DNA from: Halorussus salilacus
Lineage (GTDB): Archaea > Halobacteriota > Halobacteria > Halobacteriales > Haladaptataceae
Direction of reading: 5' to 3'
DNA length: 64,000 bases
Assembly: GCF_024138125.1 (NCBI RefSeq)
Contig: NZ_CP099993.1
Coordinates: 2,790,001-2,854,000 of the forward strand
Under the pieces are notes generated by a model. It saw only the letters and a list, made by a program, of their open reading frames with translations. It was not told the origin of the DNA and did not search any database. Shown here piece after piece: positions 51,745 to 60,660 of the stretch. Each line of letters begins with the position of its first letter. Position 1 is the first letter of the stretch. The position numbers and the translations under genes are program-made.

Positions 51745-52812
51745 TCAGTCGTCGGCGGTCACGGTCGACTTCCCGACCGCTATCTCGCCCGCGTCGAGTT
51801 CCTGCTCGATTTCCCGCGCGGCGCGCACGAGGTTCGCCATCTTCTCGTAGGCCACCTCGCGGGGCAGGAGCTTCAGCCCGCAGTCGGGGCTGACGGTCAA
51901 CTGCTCGGGCGGGACGACCTCCAATCCCTTCTGGATGTTCTCTTTGATCTCCGCCACCGATTCGACCTCGGCGACGTGGGCGTCGACCACACCGAGCGCG
52001 AGGTCCTTGGTGAACTCGGGCTCTTCGAACACGTCCAACTGGTCGTAGTCGCCGTTCGCGAGTTCGAGGTCGAACTCGTCGACGGGGAACTCCAGTATCT
52101 CGGGGTAGATTCGCGAGTAATCGCCGTAGCAGACGTGGAGGCCGATACGAACGTCCTCCGGAATCCCGTCTGCGATCCGCTCCAGACACTCGCCGACGAT
52201 TGCGTGGTCGTCGGGCGTGGTCGCGAGCGCGGGCTCGTCGATCTGGACGTACCGGGCACCCGCTTCGACCAGCTTCTCGACCTCGGTGTTGACGAGGTCG
52301 GCGAGGTCGTGGGCCAGCGCCTCGGTATCCTCGTAGGCCTCGTTGAAGCTCCAGTTCGCGAGGGTGTACGGCCCCGTGATGGGAACCTTGACCGGCCGGT
52401 CGGAGACGCTCGCGGTGAACTCGTACTCATCGACCAGCCACGTCTCGTCGTACTCCACGTCGGAGACGACCGAGGGCTTGTCGAAGGTGTTGTGGCCCCA
52501 CACCTTCACCGGGCCGTTGAACTCGTAGCCGTCGATGCGGTGGGCGAAGTACTCGACCATCTCGTTGCGACGCATCTCGCCGTCGACGACCGCGTCGAGT
52601 CCGGCGCGCTCGTGTTCGCCGGTGATGAGCCGCGAGGCGTCGTCCTTGGCCTCCTGCCACGCCGCCTCGTCGAAGTCCGCGTCGGGGTCTTCGTAGAGGT
52701 CGCGCGAGCGGTCGACCCACTTGGGCTTGGGGTACGAGCCAACGACGGTCGTCAGCAGGAAGTGGTCGTTCGGGTGGTCCTCGGGTCGGAACTGGTCTCG
52801 GTTGTCGCTCAT
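51745..52812 (-). CDS. metE: Cobalamin-independent methionine synthase, catalytic (C-terminal) type
   Basis: 355 residues. Transfers a methyl group to homocysteine to form methionine. It corresponds to the C-terminal half of bacterial MetE. Zinc ligands are readable as His and Cys in RIGLHVCYGDY (about 225-235), a Glu between, and Cys in TVSPDCGLKLLPREV. VGSYPKPKWV at the start and YVQIDEPALATTPDD are family landmarks. The first gene of the pair overlaps this start by four bases. Confidence 0.94.
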   Translation of the reverse strand: MSDNRDQFRPEDHPNDHFLLTTVVGSYPKPKWVDRSRDLYEDPDADFDEAAWQEAKDDASRLITGEHERAGLDAVVDGEMRRNEMVEYFAHRIDGYEFNGPVKVWGHNTFDKPSVVSDVEYDETWLVDEYEFTASVSDRPVKVPITGPYTLANWSFNEAYEDTEALAHDLADLVNTEVEKLVEAGARYVQIDEPALATTPDDHAIVGECLERIADGIPEDVRIGLHVCYGDYSRIYPEILEFPVDEFDLELANGDYDQLDVFEEPEFTKDLALGVVDAHVAEVESVAEIKENIQKGLEVVPPEQLTVSPDCGLKLLPREVAYEKMANLVRAAREIEQELDAGEIAVGKSTVTADD

Positions 52813-53816
52813 GCTTTCACCTCCGCGATGTCGGTCGCCTCGCCCAGCGCGGCGAGCTTCTCCTCGAACGTCGAGTACGGCAGGTAGAACAGCTCGGTGT
52901 TCGGCGTGAGATAGACGGTCTCGAAGTCGGTCGCCGGGGTGTTGTCCGCCAGCCAGTCGGCGCGCTCGGCGATTTGCTCGGCGTCCTCGACCAGCGTGTT
53001 CTGGCCGTCCACGACGCCCGCCGCGATGGAGTCCTTGGTGCCGTACTCGTTGATGTTGTAGAGGTTGTCCTCGGGGTTCGAGACGAAGTCGTAGCCCACC
53101 GCGTCGAAGTCGGCGTCGAGCAGGTGGGCGTGGACCTTCTCGTCCAGCGCGCCCCAGTAGGTGTGGACGACCACGTCCGCGCCCTCGGGGGCGGCCCCGG
53201 CGACCGTATCGATTGCCTGGCTCGCGCGCTCGTCCTCGCCGTCGCCCGGCGGGTTCTCCACGAGCGAGGGTTCGAGCACGAACAGCGTCTCGACCTCGGG
53301 GAACGCCTCGACCTCTCCGGCGAGGAAGTCGGCGACCGCCGCGAGGAAGTCGGCGTCGTCGCCGTAGTGTTCGTCGGTCGCGAGGTCGGCGAGCGAGTAC
53401 GGTCCCGGCACGACCGCCTGCAGGGAATCGGAGTCTGTCAGCGCCGCGGCCGCCTCCAGCTCGGCCGCGATGTCGCCGTCGAAGGTGAGGTCGCCCGTGA
53501 CCACGGGGTCCCGGTAGAAGTTGTTGTTGTCGTAGTATCGGACGATGCCGCGGGTCTCGACCGAGTCGTGGACCGCGAGCGGGTGGGCGAGCATGTCGTC
53601 CCACCGGAGTTGCCCCTCGACCGCGCGGTCGAGCCCGGCCGACTGCTGGCGCTCGATCACCTCCTCGCGGGCCCGCTCGTAGACCGCGACCACGTCTTCG
53701 CCCTCGTCGCCGTCGATGAGGTCGTGCTTCTGGTGGCCCTTCAGGTCGGCGAGGTCGTCTTTCGCCCAGTCCGGAAGCGGATACACCCCGGGTGTCGTAG
53801 CGACGCGCTCTGTCAT
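52809..53816 (-). CDS. MetE-like paralogue lacking zinc ligands (N-terminal-type partner)
   Basis: 335 residues from the ATG at 53816 (a second ATG two codons earlier is possible). The fold is MetE/UROD-like: RYYDNNNFYRDPVVTG, QAVVPGPYSLADLATDE and TLFVLEPSLVENPPGDG correspond to the catalytic protein. But the HxC motif is VVHTYWGA (no Cys) and the final DCG is replaced by LTPNTELFYL. The zinc site is thus gone, so it is probably a partner or substrate-binding subunit rather than a second methyltransferase. It leads the two-gene unit, with a TATA box at 53843-53854. Confidence 0.88.
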   Translation of the reverse strand: MTERVATTPGVYPLPDWAKDDLADLKGHQKHDLIDGDEGEDVVAVYERAREEVIERQQSAGLDRAVEGQLRWDDMLAHPLAVHDSVETRGIVRYYDNNNFYRDPVVTGDLTFDGDIAAELEAAAALTDSDSLQAVVPGPYSLADLATDEHYGDDADFLAAVADFLAGEVEAFPEVETLFVLEPSLVENPPGDGEDERASQAIDTVAGAAPEGADVVVHTYWGALDEKVHAHLLDADFDAVGYDFVSNPEDNLYNINEYGTKDSIAAGVVDGQNTLVEDAEQIAERADWLADNTPATDFETVYLTPNTELFYLPYSTFEEKLAALGEATDIAEVKA

Positions 53817-53842
53817 GTACATCGGGCTACGGAATGCCGACG

Positions 53843-53854
53843 CTTAATATTTTC
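53843..53854 (-). promoter_or_regulatory. TATA box of the MetE pair
   Basis: Minus-strand gaaaatattaag about 30 bases before the ATG at 53816, in an AT-rich island of an otherwise GC-rich region. Confidence 0.55.
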
Positions 53855-53945
53855 TACTCGGGAAATTACCGATGTTCATAGATGCATGTTAGCACGTCCC
53901 GCTATCTGGCGATTCGCGATTTCGGGAGAGAGGGCGTCGACGGCG

Positions 53946-54527
53946 TTATCGAACCAACTTCAGCACGGTCAGCGTCTCGAACGGGAACGACTCGTCGCGG
54001 AGTGCGACGGCCGAGAAGCCCTCCGCGGCCGCGAGTTCGACCACCTCGTCGACGCCGGTGAGACTGCTCACCAGCAGGTAGACCGCGCCGTCGGGCGCGA
54101 GCGCGCGCCCGACGGCCGCGAGGAACGGTTCGACCACCGCGCGGCCGTCCTCACCGCCCGACAACGCGACCTCCATCCAGTCGTCGCGCTCGGCGTCGGG
54201 GTCGGTCGGCAGGTACGGCGCGTTGAACAGGACGGCGTCGAACGCGTCGTCGCGGAACGGGTCGAGCAGGTCGGCCCGGACGGCCTCGACGCCGCGCTCG
54301 CGGGCCTGCGCGCAGGCGTGAGGATTGATGTCCGACCCGACGACCCGGAGACCGGTCTCGTCGGCGACACGCTCGGCGACGTAGCCCGACCCGGTGCCGA
54401 CCTCCAGCGCGAGGTCGGCGGCCGAACCCCGCAAATCCGTCGTCGCGGCCTCCGCGAGCAGGCGCGAGTCCTCTGCTGGCTGGTACACCTCGGTCTCGAC
54501 GCCCCGGCGGTCGGCGAGGTCGGTCAC
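53946..54527 (-). CDS. HemK2/MTQ2-family protein methyltransferase
   Basis: 193 residues from a GTG at 54527 that overlaps the MscS stop by four bases. SAM-binding motif I is LALEVGTGSGYVAERVA (about 37-53); VVGSDINPHA is motif II. The active-site NPPY motif is NAPY here (FNAPYLPTDPDAE). MTQ2/HemK2 enzymes methylate the Gln of the GGQ motif in release factors, aRF1 in archaea. The linkage to the KsgA cluster supports a translation role. Confidence 0.9.
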   Translation of the reverse strand: MTDLADRRGVETEVYQPAEDSRLLAEAATTDLRGSAADLALEVGTGSGYVAERVADETGLRVVGSDINPHACAQARERGVEAVRADLLDPFRDDAFDAVLFNAPYLPTDPDAERDDWMEVALSGGEDGRAVVEPFLAAVGRALAPDGAVYLLVSSLTGVDEVVELAAAEGFSAVALRDESFPFETLTVLKLVR

Positions 54528-55714
54528 TCCTCGCCCACCCCGTCGTCGCTCGGTTCCGGGCGGTCGGACTGGTCGGCACCCCCGTCCGGGGTGGCCTCGA
54601 CCGCGGTCGTCTCCTCGCCAGCCAGACGGAACCCGCCCGACTCCTCGCGGCCCGTGAGTTCGCGCTGGGGGTACGGAATCTTGACGCCCTCGCGGTCGAA
54701 CGTCTCCTTGACCGCCTTGATGACCGCGGTCCGGGCCCGCCACTGCCTGCGTGAACTCGGCTTGTCGATCCAGAAGCGCAGGCCGAGCACGACCGCGGAG
54801 TCGCCGAACCGCTGGACGACGACCTGCGGGGTCGGCACCGACAGTATCTCGTCGAGGCCCTTCATCGCGTCCTTGGCGAGGTCGGCGGCCCGCTCGACGT
54901 CGCTCGCGTAGTCGACGCCGACCTCGACTTCGATGCGGAGCCGCCCCTTCCGGCTCTTGTTGATTATCTTCTCGCCGCTCACGATGTCGTTCGGAATCAT
55001 CACGTACTCGCCGTCGAACGTCTGGATTCGGGTGTTGACGATGGAGATGTCGGTCACGATGCCCTCCTCGTCGTTTATTTTGACCCAGTCGCCGATCTCG
55101 AACGGCCGGGAGAACATCAACACGAACCCCGCCAGAAGCGAGCCCAGCGTCTGGCGCGCGGCCATGCCGACGATGATGCCGAGGAACCCCGCCCCGACCA
55201 GCAGGCCGCTAAGGTCGATTTTCCACACCGTTCCAATGATGATGGCCCCGGCGGTGACGTACACCGTCAGCTGGAGCACCCGGAACGCGATCTCGCTCTG
55301 GTGCTCGGTGATGGTGTCGTGGCTGTCGGTGAAGCGGTCGACCGCGCGCTTGATGAACCCGGAGGTGACGTACGCCGCGGCCGCGACGACCAGCGCGAGT
55401 ATGGCTCGTGCCCCCGTATCGGCGACGCCGCTGATCTGTTCCAGCGCGTGGGCGGCGTCGTCGCCGACCCCCCAGAGCACGAGCAGGGAGACCACCGCGG
55501 CGAACCCGACGACCGCGATGGACACGCTCAGCACCGCGTCGGCCACGCGGCTGTGGAACCGACCGCGGAGCTTCGGGCGGAGGAATCGGACCGACGCGAC
55601 GGCGGCCGCCACGGCGAGGAGGATGAACGCGCTCACTCCGAGTCGGAGCTGGGTGGTGTCGTACTGCTGGAGCTGGTCGACAAGTGCCAGCAGGTCGGCG
55701 ACCAGCGCGCTCAC
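54524..55714 (-). CDS. MscS-family mechanosensitive channel
   Basis: 396 residues from a GTG at 55714. Four to five hydrophobic segments occupy residues 10-190. The pore-lining helix and family signature region reads LLVGAGFLGIIVGMAARQTL (about 165-184), then SLLAGFVLMFSRPFEIGDWVKI leads into the cytoplasmic beta domain (IVTDISIVNTRIQTFDGEYV). An acidic C-terminal tail of about 50 residues follows. It opens under membrane tension to release solutes after osmotic down-shock. Overlaps both KsgA and HemK2 stop/start codons, so it is in the same operon. Confidence 0.93.
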   Translation of the reverse strand: MSALVADLLALVDQLQQYDTTQLRLGVSAFILLAVAAAVASVRFLRPKLRGRFHSRVADAVLSVSIAVVGFAAVVSLLVLWGVGDDAAHALEQISGVADTGARAILALVVAAAAYVTSGFIKRAVDRFTDSHDTITEHQSEIAFRVLQLTVYVTAGAIIIGTVWKIDLSGLLVGAGFLGIIVGMAARQTLGSLLAGFVLMFSRPFEIGDWVKINDEEGIVTDISIVNTRIQTFDGEYVMIPNDIVSGEKIINKSRKGRLRIEVEVGVDYASDVERAADLAKDAMKGLDEILSVPTPQVVVQRFGDSAVVLGLRFWIDKPSSRRQWRARTAVIKAVKETFDREGVKIPYPQRELTGREESGGFRLAGEETTAVEATPDGGADQSDRPEPSDDGVGEE

Positions 55715-56634
55715 GGGGTCTCACCCCGGTCGGACTCGCCTCGGTCGGCCCCGTTCCGCCCGTACTCGTCGGCGACCGCCGCCAGCGCGGCGAACGTCGC
55801 GGGCGGAATCTTGCCCGCGCGTCTGCTCGTCACGTCCGGGTCGAGGTCGGTCTCGCCCGCCTCGATGGCCTCGACGACGCCAGCGGCGTCGTCGAGGCCC
55901 GAGATGTGGGCGGTGTTTCGGATGGCGTTCCGGAGGGTCTTGCGCCGCTGGGTGAACACCGCCTTCACGAAGCGGAGGAAGAACGCCTCGTCGTCGACCT
56001 CGTAGTCGGGCTCGCGGGGGGTCGTCCGGACGACCGCGCTCCGGACCTCTGGCGGCGGCGAGAACGCCTCCCTCGGGACGGGTTCGACCACTTCCACGTC
56101 GGCGTAGTGCTGGGCGCTGACCGACAGGCGGCCGTAGTCGTCGGTCGCGACCTCGGCGGCCATCCGCTCTCCGAACTCCGTCTGGAACATCAACACGAGG
56201 GGCTTGCCGCGGGGGAGCAGGCGGAACGCGATTTCGCTGGAGATGCCGTACGGGAGGTTCGAGACGGACGCCGAGAAGTCGGGGAGGGCGACTTCGAGGG
56301 CGTCGCCCTCGACGACGGTCAGCCGCCCCGCGGATATCTCGTCGGCGAACTCCTCACGGAGGAAGGCCGCGAGCTTCGGGTCGCGCTCGACCGCGGTCAC
56401 CTCGTCGGCGACCGCGAGCAGGCGGTCGGTCAGCGCGCCGGTGCCCGGACCGATTTCGAGGACGTGCGAGAGGTCGGCGTCCGTCTCTCTGGCGTACTCG
56501 GGAAGCCGGTCGAGCACCCGGTCGTCGACGAGGAAGTGCTGGTCGCGGTCGGGGTTGCCCCGGACGCCCGCTCGGCGGAGCAGGGCGTCTGGGTCCCGGA
56601 AGTCGGCGTCGGGTGGAGAGCGCGCGTCGGTCAT
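55711..56634 (-). CDS. ksgA: 16S rRNA A1518/A1519 dimethyltransferase
   Basis: 307 residues from the ATG at 56634. Dimethylates two adjacent adenines near the 3' end of 16S rRNA during small-subunit assembly. DQHFLVDDRVLDRLPEY is the family start, LEIGPGTGALTDRLLAV the SAM motif (about 65-82) and NLPYGISSEIAFRLL the catalytic motif (about 143-157). The C-terminal helical domain is complete. Normally follows DUF655 closely; here 546 bases with a dispersed repeat separate them. Confidence 0.95.
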   Translation of the reverse strand: MTDARSPPDADFRDPDALLRRAGVRGNPDRDQHFLVDDRVLDRLPEYARETDADLSHVLEIGPGTGALTDRLLAVADEVTAVERDPKLAAFLREEFADEISAGRLTVVEGDALEVALPDFSASVSNLPYGISSEIAFRLLPRGKPLVLMFQTEFGERMAAEVATDDYGRLSVSAQHYADVEVVEPVPREAFSPPPEVRSAVVRTTPREPDYEVDDEAFFLRFVKAVFTQRRKTLRNAIRNTAHISGLDDAAGVVEAIEAGETDLDPDVTSRRAGKIPPATFAALAAVADEYGRNGADRGESDRGETP

Positions 56635-57180
56635 CTTGTCACGGGGATAGCGACCGGAACCGGGTAAAGCCACCGAGTCTTTGCCCGAACGTGTTCGGGT
56701 TCCGGGTTGTTCTGAGTCTCCGACCCAGTCCACCTCGGCGCGAACGCTGGCGCGGCATGAAGCCGCGCCAGCGTTCGCGCGAGGTCTTCGGGAGCGTCGC
56801 GAGCGAAGGCTCGTCAGAGTTCGCTCTGACGGCGGATGCGGACCGCAGACTGCGAGTGAAACGAGCAGTCGAGGACCGCAGTCGATTGGGGAGGCGTGTG
56901 GCCTGCGGTCGCGCTACGGTGCTGTGGCGGTCGGTCGGACCGAAAGGGCCCGCCCGGTCGCGTTTACGTGGTCGCCTCAGCGACCTCTATCGCGGGCCGG
57001 TTCGTTGCGGTGAGGCTCGCGATATGTCGCTGAGCGACCGCGACCGGGGCGGGGGCTTTCTGACTGTTCACGGTTCCGTTCTTTTCGGTTCGTGGTGACC
57101 AGCCAAGGACTGTCGAGGGTGAAATCACGTCACCAGCCATCCCCAATAAGACGGTCTCCAGGAGTGACGAAATAGGCCGA
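56635..57180. other. Intergenic gap between ksgA and DUF655 with repeat copy E
   Basis: 546 bases, no gene. Copy E fills 56738-56932; an imperfect inverted repeat lies at 56975-56998/57014-57036. The remaining sequence shows no clear promoter. Confidence 0.6.
56738..56932 (-). repeat. Dispersed intergenic repeat, copy E (degenerate)
   Basis: The block order is that of the other copies, read on the minus strand: gcggtcgcgctacggtgctgtggcgg, gattggggaggcgtgtggcc, gaggtcttcgggagcg. It ends in a perfect hairpin with 19-bp arms (56738-56756/56762-56780) and a 5-base loop. The outer GCTAGC is missing. Confidence 0.7.
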
Positions 57181-57756
57181 TTACTGCTCCTCGCGCCGCA
57201 CGAACGTCCGGTACTTCAGGTCGTCCTCGCGGAGCTCCTCCAGAATCCGCTCGACCAGCACCTCCTTGGGGTTGTGCAGGCCCGACACCCGCTCTTCGAG
57301 GTCCTCGAAGCTCTCGAAGGGCTTTCGCTTTCGCTCTTCGAGGATGTTGTTGCGCAGTTTCTTGCCGATGCCCGGCAGGAGATTCAGCTGGTGGAGCCGC
57401 AGCGTGATGGGCTGAGCGTCGTTGTAGAAGTCGACGAACCGCCGTTGGTCTTCCTCGACGATGGCCCGGATGGCGTGTTCGAGCTCCGGCTGGGCGCTAC
57501 TGGAGAGGTCCCCGTAGTCGAGTTCGCGCACGCTGGCGACGACGTCGCTGCGCCGGTCGGCGTCGAAGCGGTCGGTGATGGTGAGGCTCACGTCCTCTTC
57601 GAGCGTGACCTCGAACAGCCGGAACTCCTCGACGCCCAGCGCGTAGGCGATAGCTGGCTTCTGGTACTGTGGCCGGTCGTCGTCGGCGCGACCGTTCGGG
57701 AGGTAGTCCAGCACCACCGCTGGCACCCGCTCGCCGTTCTCGTTGTGTTCGCTCAT
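57181..57756 (-). CDS. DUF655 family RNA-binding-like protein
   Basis: 191 residues from the ATG at 57756 (an ATG two codons earlier is possible). YGDLSSSAQPELEHAIRAIV and FVDFYNDAQPITLRLHQLNL fit the family. LNLLPGIGKKLRNNILEERK (about 126-145) is a helix-hairpin-helix motif, suggesting nucleic acid binding. Position between RpoF and KsgA is conserved in archaea and links it to transcription or rRNA maturation. Function unproven. Confidence 0.93.
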   Translation of the reverse strand: MSEHNENGERVPAVVLDYLPNGRADDDRPQYQKPAIAYALGVEEFRLFEVTLEEDVSLTITDRFDADRRSDVVASVRELDYGDLSSSAQPELEHAIRAIVEEDQRRFVDFYNDAQPITLRLHQLNLLPGIGKKLRNNILEERKRKPFESFEDLEERVSGLHNPKEVLVERILEELREDDLKYRTFVRREEQ

Positions 57757-57808
57757 TGTCATCGAATACGCTCACGAAATACTTAAAGAGTCGGTGACAG
57801 TCGGTCGC

Positions 57809-58165
57809 TCAGTCGTACTTCGCGACGACGTTGAGGATGTCGTCGAGTTCGTCGCCCGAGAGCGTGTAGCGCTCCTGGGCGTAGATGGCGCGGAGTTCGT
57901 CGCGGTCCTTGGGAAGGAGGTCGGCTATCTTGTACGCCGTCGGCTCGTCGACCTTCTCGACCTCGAGCAGTTCCTCGACGAGTTCGCGCGACTCCTCGGC
58001 GTCGAGGAGCGCGAATCGGTTGACGTGCTCGATGGCGCGGGCGAGTTCGTAGCGCATCTCGCGGTCCTCGTCGAGCGCGCGCTCGTCCTCGATGTCGGCG
58101 AGCAGTTCCTTGGCCTCCGAGGTGGTCAGGTACTCCTCGTCGAGCTTCTCCTTGAAGATCGTCAT
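57809..58165 (-). CDS. rpoF: DNA-directed RNA polymerase subunit F (Rpb4 homologue)
   Basis: 118 residues. With Rpb7 it makes the polymerase stalk. The HRDC-like fold is visible: FKEKLDEEYLTTSEAKELLA, RYELARAIEHVNRF and AYKIADLLPKDRDELRAIYAQ, ending DDILNVV. One base after the L21e stop, 53 bases before DUF655. Confidence 0.95.
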   Translation of the reverse strand: MTIFKEKLDEEYLTTSEAKELLADIEDERALDEDREMRYELARAIEHVNRFALLDAEESRELVEELLEVEKVDEPTAYKIADLLPKDRDELRAIYAQERYTLSGDELDDILNVVAKYD

Positions 58166-58166
58166 G

Positions 58167-58457
58167 CTATTCCTGCGCCTTCAGGTGCGCGGGGATGGCG
58201 ATGAGGGTCTTGTCCTTGCCGCCGTCGTTGACCGAGACCTTGTAGGCTCGTCCCTGCGTGCCCTCGACCTCGCCGGTCTGACCGTTGAAGCGCGGGTGGA
58301 ACCGGCCCTTCTCGACGCTCGGGTCGATCTTGAGGTGGACCTTCTGACCGACCTCGAACTCCTGGACCGCGCGCTGGGGCGGGGAGGTGCCGCTCTCGCG
58401 GGGACTGTTCTTGAGTTTGTTGCGGGTGCTGTGGTAGGGTCCGTTCGAACTCGGCAT
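58167..58457 (-). CDS. rpl21e: 50S ribosomal protein L21e
   Basis: 96 residues. SH3-like large-subunit protein. [40 protein letters not shown] and [20 protein letters not shown] match L21e. First gene of the L21e-RpoF-DUF655 transcript. Confidence 0.97.
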   Translation of the reverse strand: MPSSNGPYHSTRNKLKNSPRESGTSPPQRAVQEFEVGQKVHLKIDPSVEKGRFHPRFNGQTGEVEGTQGRAYKVSVNDGGKDKTLIAIPAHLKAQE

Positions 58458-58486
58458 AGTCGTACGACCCTCTTGTCCTGTCGTCG

Positions 58487-58495
58487 TTATAAATG
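58487..58495 (-). promoter_or_regulatory. TATA box of the L21e operon
   Basis: Minus-strand ATTTATAAC about 30 bases before the ATG at 58457; a gtcgtacgac palindrome lies just upstream of the start. Confidence 0.6.
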
Positions 58496-58642
58496 CCGCG
58501 TTCCACGCTTCTCGGTGACGCGGACGCGCCTGCGCTCCAAGCCCAGTCTCGGCCCGCGTTGCCGACTCACGGCGGGTGCGACGCGGCGGGACCGGCGTAA
58601 TCAGCCATCAGGCCCTTTCCGGAGCGGACCCTGAATCTGGAC

Positions 58643-59206
58643 ATGGTAGACGTACTCGGTCACCTCGGGATGGCGCTCATCTGGCTCGCACCGGCGTGGT
58701 ACTTCATCGACCACCGGAAGACCGCCGCCGCGTTCGTCGCCGCGGGGTTCTGGTTCGGGATGTTACCGGACGTGGACCTCTACCTCTCGAACTGGGTCGC
58801 GGGCATCCACCACCACGGTGTCGTCCACACGGTGCTGGCGGTCACCGCGATGGCCGCGGTCGTCGGGCCGATGTTCGGGTGGGTCCTCAAGACGGTCGGC
58901 CACGACTCCGAGTGGTTCTCCGAGCGCGCCGAGTCGAAGGCGTACGTCCTCGGCTTCATCGCGGTCTGGGTATCGGGCCTCGCGCACCTCTTCGCCGACA
59001 TGCTGTCGGCACCGGACGTCTCGACCCAGATAGAGCCGTTCTGGCCGGTGTTCCACGGTGGACTGTTCCACGTCGACGTGCTCTGGTACCAGTCGTTTTG
59101 GGCAACGTGGGCGCTGTTCGGTCTCGGCATCGCGCTCAACGTCGCGGCGTGGTACTGGAAGGACGGCAGTGCGGACTCGCGCGGAGCGATCATGTCCTCG
59201 AACTGA
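58643..59206 (+). CDS. Inner-membrane metal-dependent hydrolase-like protein (DUF457/YdjM type)
   Basis: 187 residues with four hydrophobic segments. Conserved His and Asp residues sit at FGMLPDVDLYLSNW, VAGIHHHGVVHTVLAV and LAHLFADMLSAPD, a distribution seen in DUF457 membrane hydrolases (YdjM/YbcI), whose substrate is unknown. It is divergent from the L21e operon. A 116-bp C/G-only tract follows the stop directly. Confidence 0.88.
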   Translation: MVDVLGHLGMALIWLAPAWYFIDHRKTAAAFVAAGFWFGMLPDVDLYLSNWVAGIHHHGVVHTVLAVTAMAAVVGPMFGWVLKTVGHDSEWFSERAESKAYVLGFIAVWVSGLAHLFADMLSAPDVSTQIEPFWPVFHGGLFHVDVLWYQSFWATWALFGLGIALNVAAWYWKDGSADSRGAIMSSN

Positions 59207-59322
59207 CCCCCGCCCCGCCCCGCCCCGCCCGCCCCGCCCCGCCCCGCCCCGCCCGCCCCGCCCCGCCCCGCCCGCCCCGCCCCGCCCGCCCCGCCCGCCC
59301 CGCCCCGCCCCGCCCCGCCCCG
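59207..59322. repeat. 116-bp tract made only of C and G (CCCCG/CCCG repeats)
   Basis: Contains no A or T between 59207 and 59322: ccccg units mixed with cccg. The complementary strand is a GGGGC-type repeat, able to form stacked G-quadruplexes. It starts one base after the stop of the membrane protein and ends 104 bases before the cystathionine synthase start. Confidence 0.95.
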
Positions 59323-59426
59323 ATTCGCGTTTCACACTACTTCTGTCGCGCGATTCCGGTCGGTCCGTTCCGGCCGTTCGCGCCGAAAGGACAAGAGTAA
59401 CCTGTCGGCCCTGCGTTGGTCGGGAC

Positions 59427-60593
59427 ATGACCGACCGCGATGAGTTCCGATTCGAGACGCGCTCCATCCACGCCGGACAGGAGCCCGACGAGGAGACGGG
59501 CGCGCTGATGACCCCCATCCACGCCAACTCGACCTACGTGCAGGACGCCCCGGGCGACCACCGCGGCTACGAGTACTCCCGGACGGGCAACCCCACGCGC
59601 ACCGACCTCGAAGCCAACGTCGCCAGCCTCGAAAACGGCGAGTACGGCCGCGCGTTCTCCAGCGGGATGGGCGCGATAAACACCGTCCTCAATCTGCTCG
59701 AAGCGGGCGACCACGTCGTCGCCAGCGAGGACGTGTACGGCGGCACCCACCGCATCTTCACGCAGGTCTACGAGAAGTACGACCTCGAATTCGACTTCGT
59801 GGACATGACCGACCCCGACGAGACCGAGGCCGCCATGCGCGAGGAGACCGAACTCGTGTGGGTCGAGACCCCCACGAACCCCCTGCTCAACGTCGTGGAC
59901 ATCTCCGCGACCGCCGACATCGCGGCGGAGTACGACGCCCTGAGCGTGGTGGACAACACCTTCGCCACGCCGTACCTCCAGCGCCCCCTCGACCTCGGCG
60001 CTGACGCCGTCTGTCACTCCTTGACGAAGTACATGGGCGGCCACTCCGACGTGGTCGGCGGCGCGCTCGTGACCAACGACGAGGACCTCGACGAGGAGTT
60101 CGGCTTCTACCAGAACAGCGTCGGCGCGACGCCCGGCCCCCACGAGTGCTTCCTCGTCCTCCGGGGGACCAAGACGCTCCCGGTGCGGATGGACCGCCAC
60201 TGCGACAATGCTCGGGAACTCGCCGACTGGCTGGAGGGCCACGAGGCCGTCGACCGCGTCTACTACCCCGGCCTCGAATCCCATCCGGACCACGACCTCG
60301 CCGCGGAACAGATGGACGACTTCGGCGGGATGGTGAGCTTCGAGCTAGACGCCTCGCTGGAGGAAGCGGCGGACGCGGTGTCCGAGACGGAGGTCTTCAC
60401 CCTCGCGGAGAGTCTGGGCGGCGTCGAGAGCCTCATCGAACAGCCCGCGACGATGACCCACGCTGCGATTCCGCGCGAGGAGCGCCACGCCGCGGGACTC
60501 ACCGACGGCCTGATTCGGGCCAGTGTGGGGATAGAGAACGTCGAGGACCTGAAGGCCGACTTGGCGCGGGCGTTCGACGCGGCGCTGGACTGA
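59427..60593 (+). CDS. Cystathionine gamma-synthase/lyase family enzyme (PLP-dependent)
   Basis: 388 residues from the ATG at 59427. Transsulfuration enzyme: TRSIHAGQEPDEETGALMTP at the start, NPTRTDLEANVASLE (PLP phosphate region) and the PLP lysine in CHSLTKYMGGHSDVVGG (about 206, within SLTKY). LGGVESLIEQPATMTHA near the end is family-typical. Synthase and lyase activities cannot be told apart from sequence alone. Fits with the MetE pair 6 kb upstream in methionine supply. Confidence 0.92.
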   Translation: MTDRDEFRFETRSIHAGQEPDEETGALMTPIHANSTYVQDAPGDHRGYEYSRTGNPTRTDLEANVASLENGEYGRAFSSGMGAINTVLNLLEAGDHVVASEDVYGGTHRIFTQVYEKYDLEFDFVDMTDPDETEAAMREETELVWVETPTNPLLNVVDISATADIAAEYDALSVVDNTFATPYLQRPLDLGADAVCHSLTKYMGGHSDVVGGALVTNDEDLDEEFGFYQNSVGATPGPHECFLVLRGTKTLPVRMDRHCDNARELADWLEGHEAVDRVYYPGLESHPDHDLAAEQMDDFGGMVSFELDASLEEAADAVSETEVFTLAESLGGVESLIEQPATMTHAAIPREERHAAGLTDGLIRASVGIENVEDLKADLARAFDAALD

Positions 60594-60660
60594 ACGATTC
60601 TGCAGTTCTGGCGATTTTCCCGCGGTCTCGGTAGTTCGGAGTCGGTGACGAGAACGCGAC

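Noticed and set aside
51661-51893. A short frame on the plus strand after the DppC-like gene, starting MSDPSGSESG
   Set aside because: It is low-complexity, lies mostly antisense to the MetE gene, and shows no protein family pattern.
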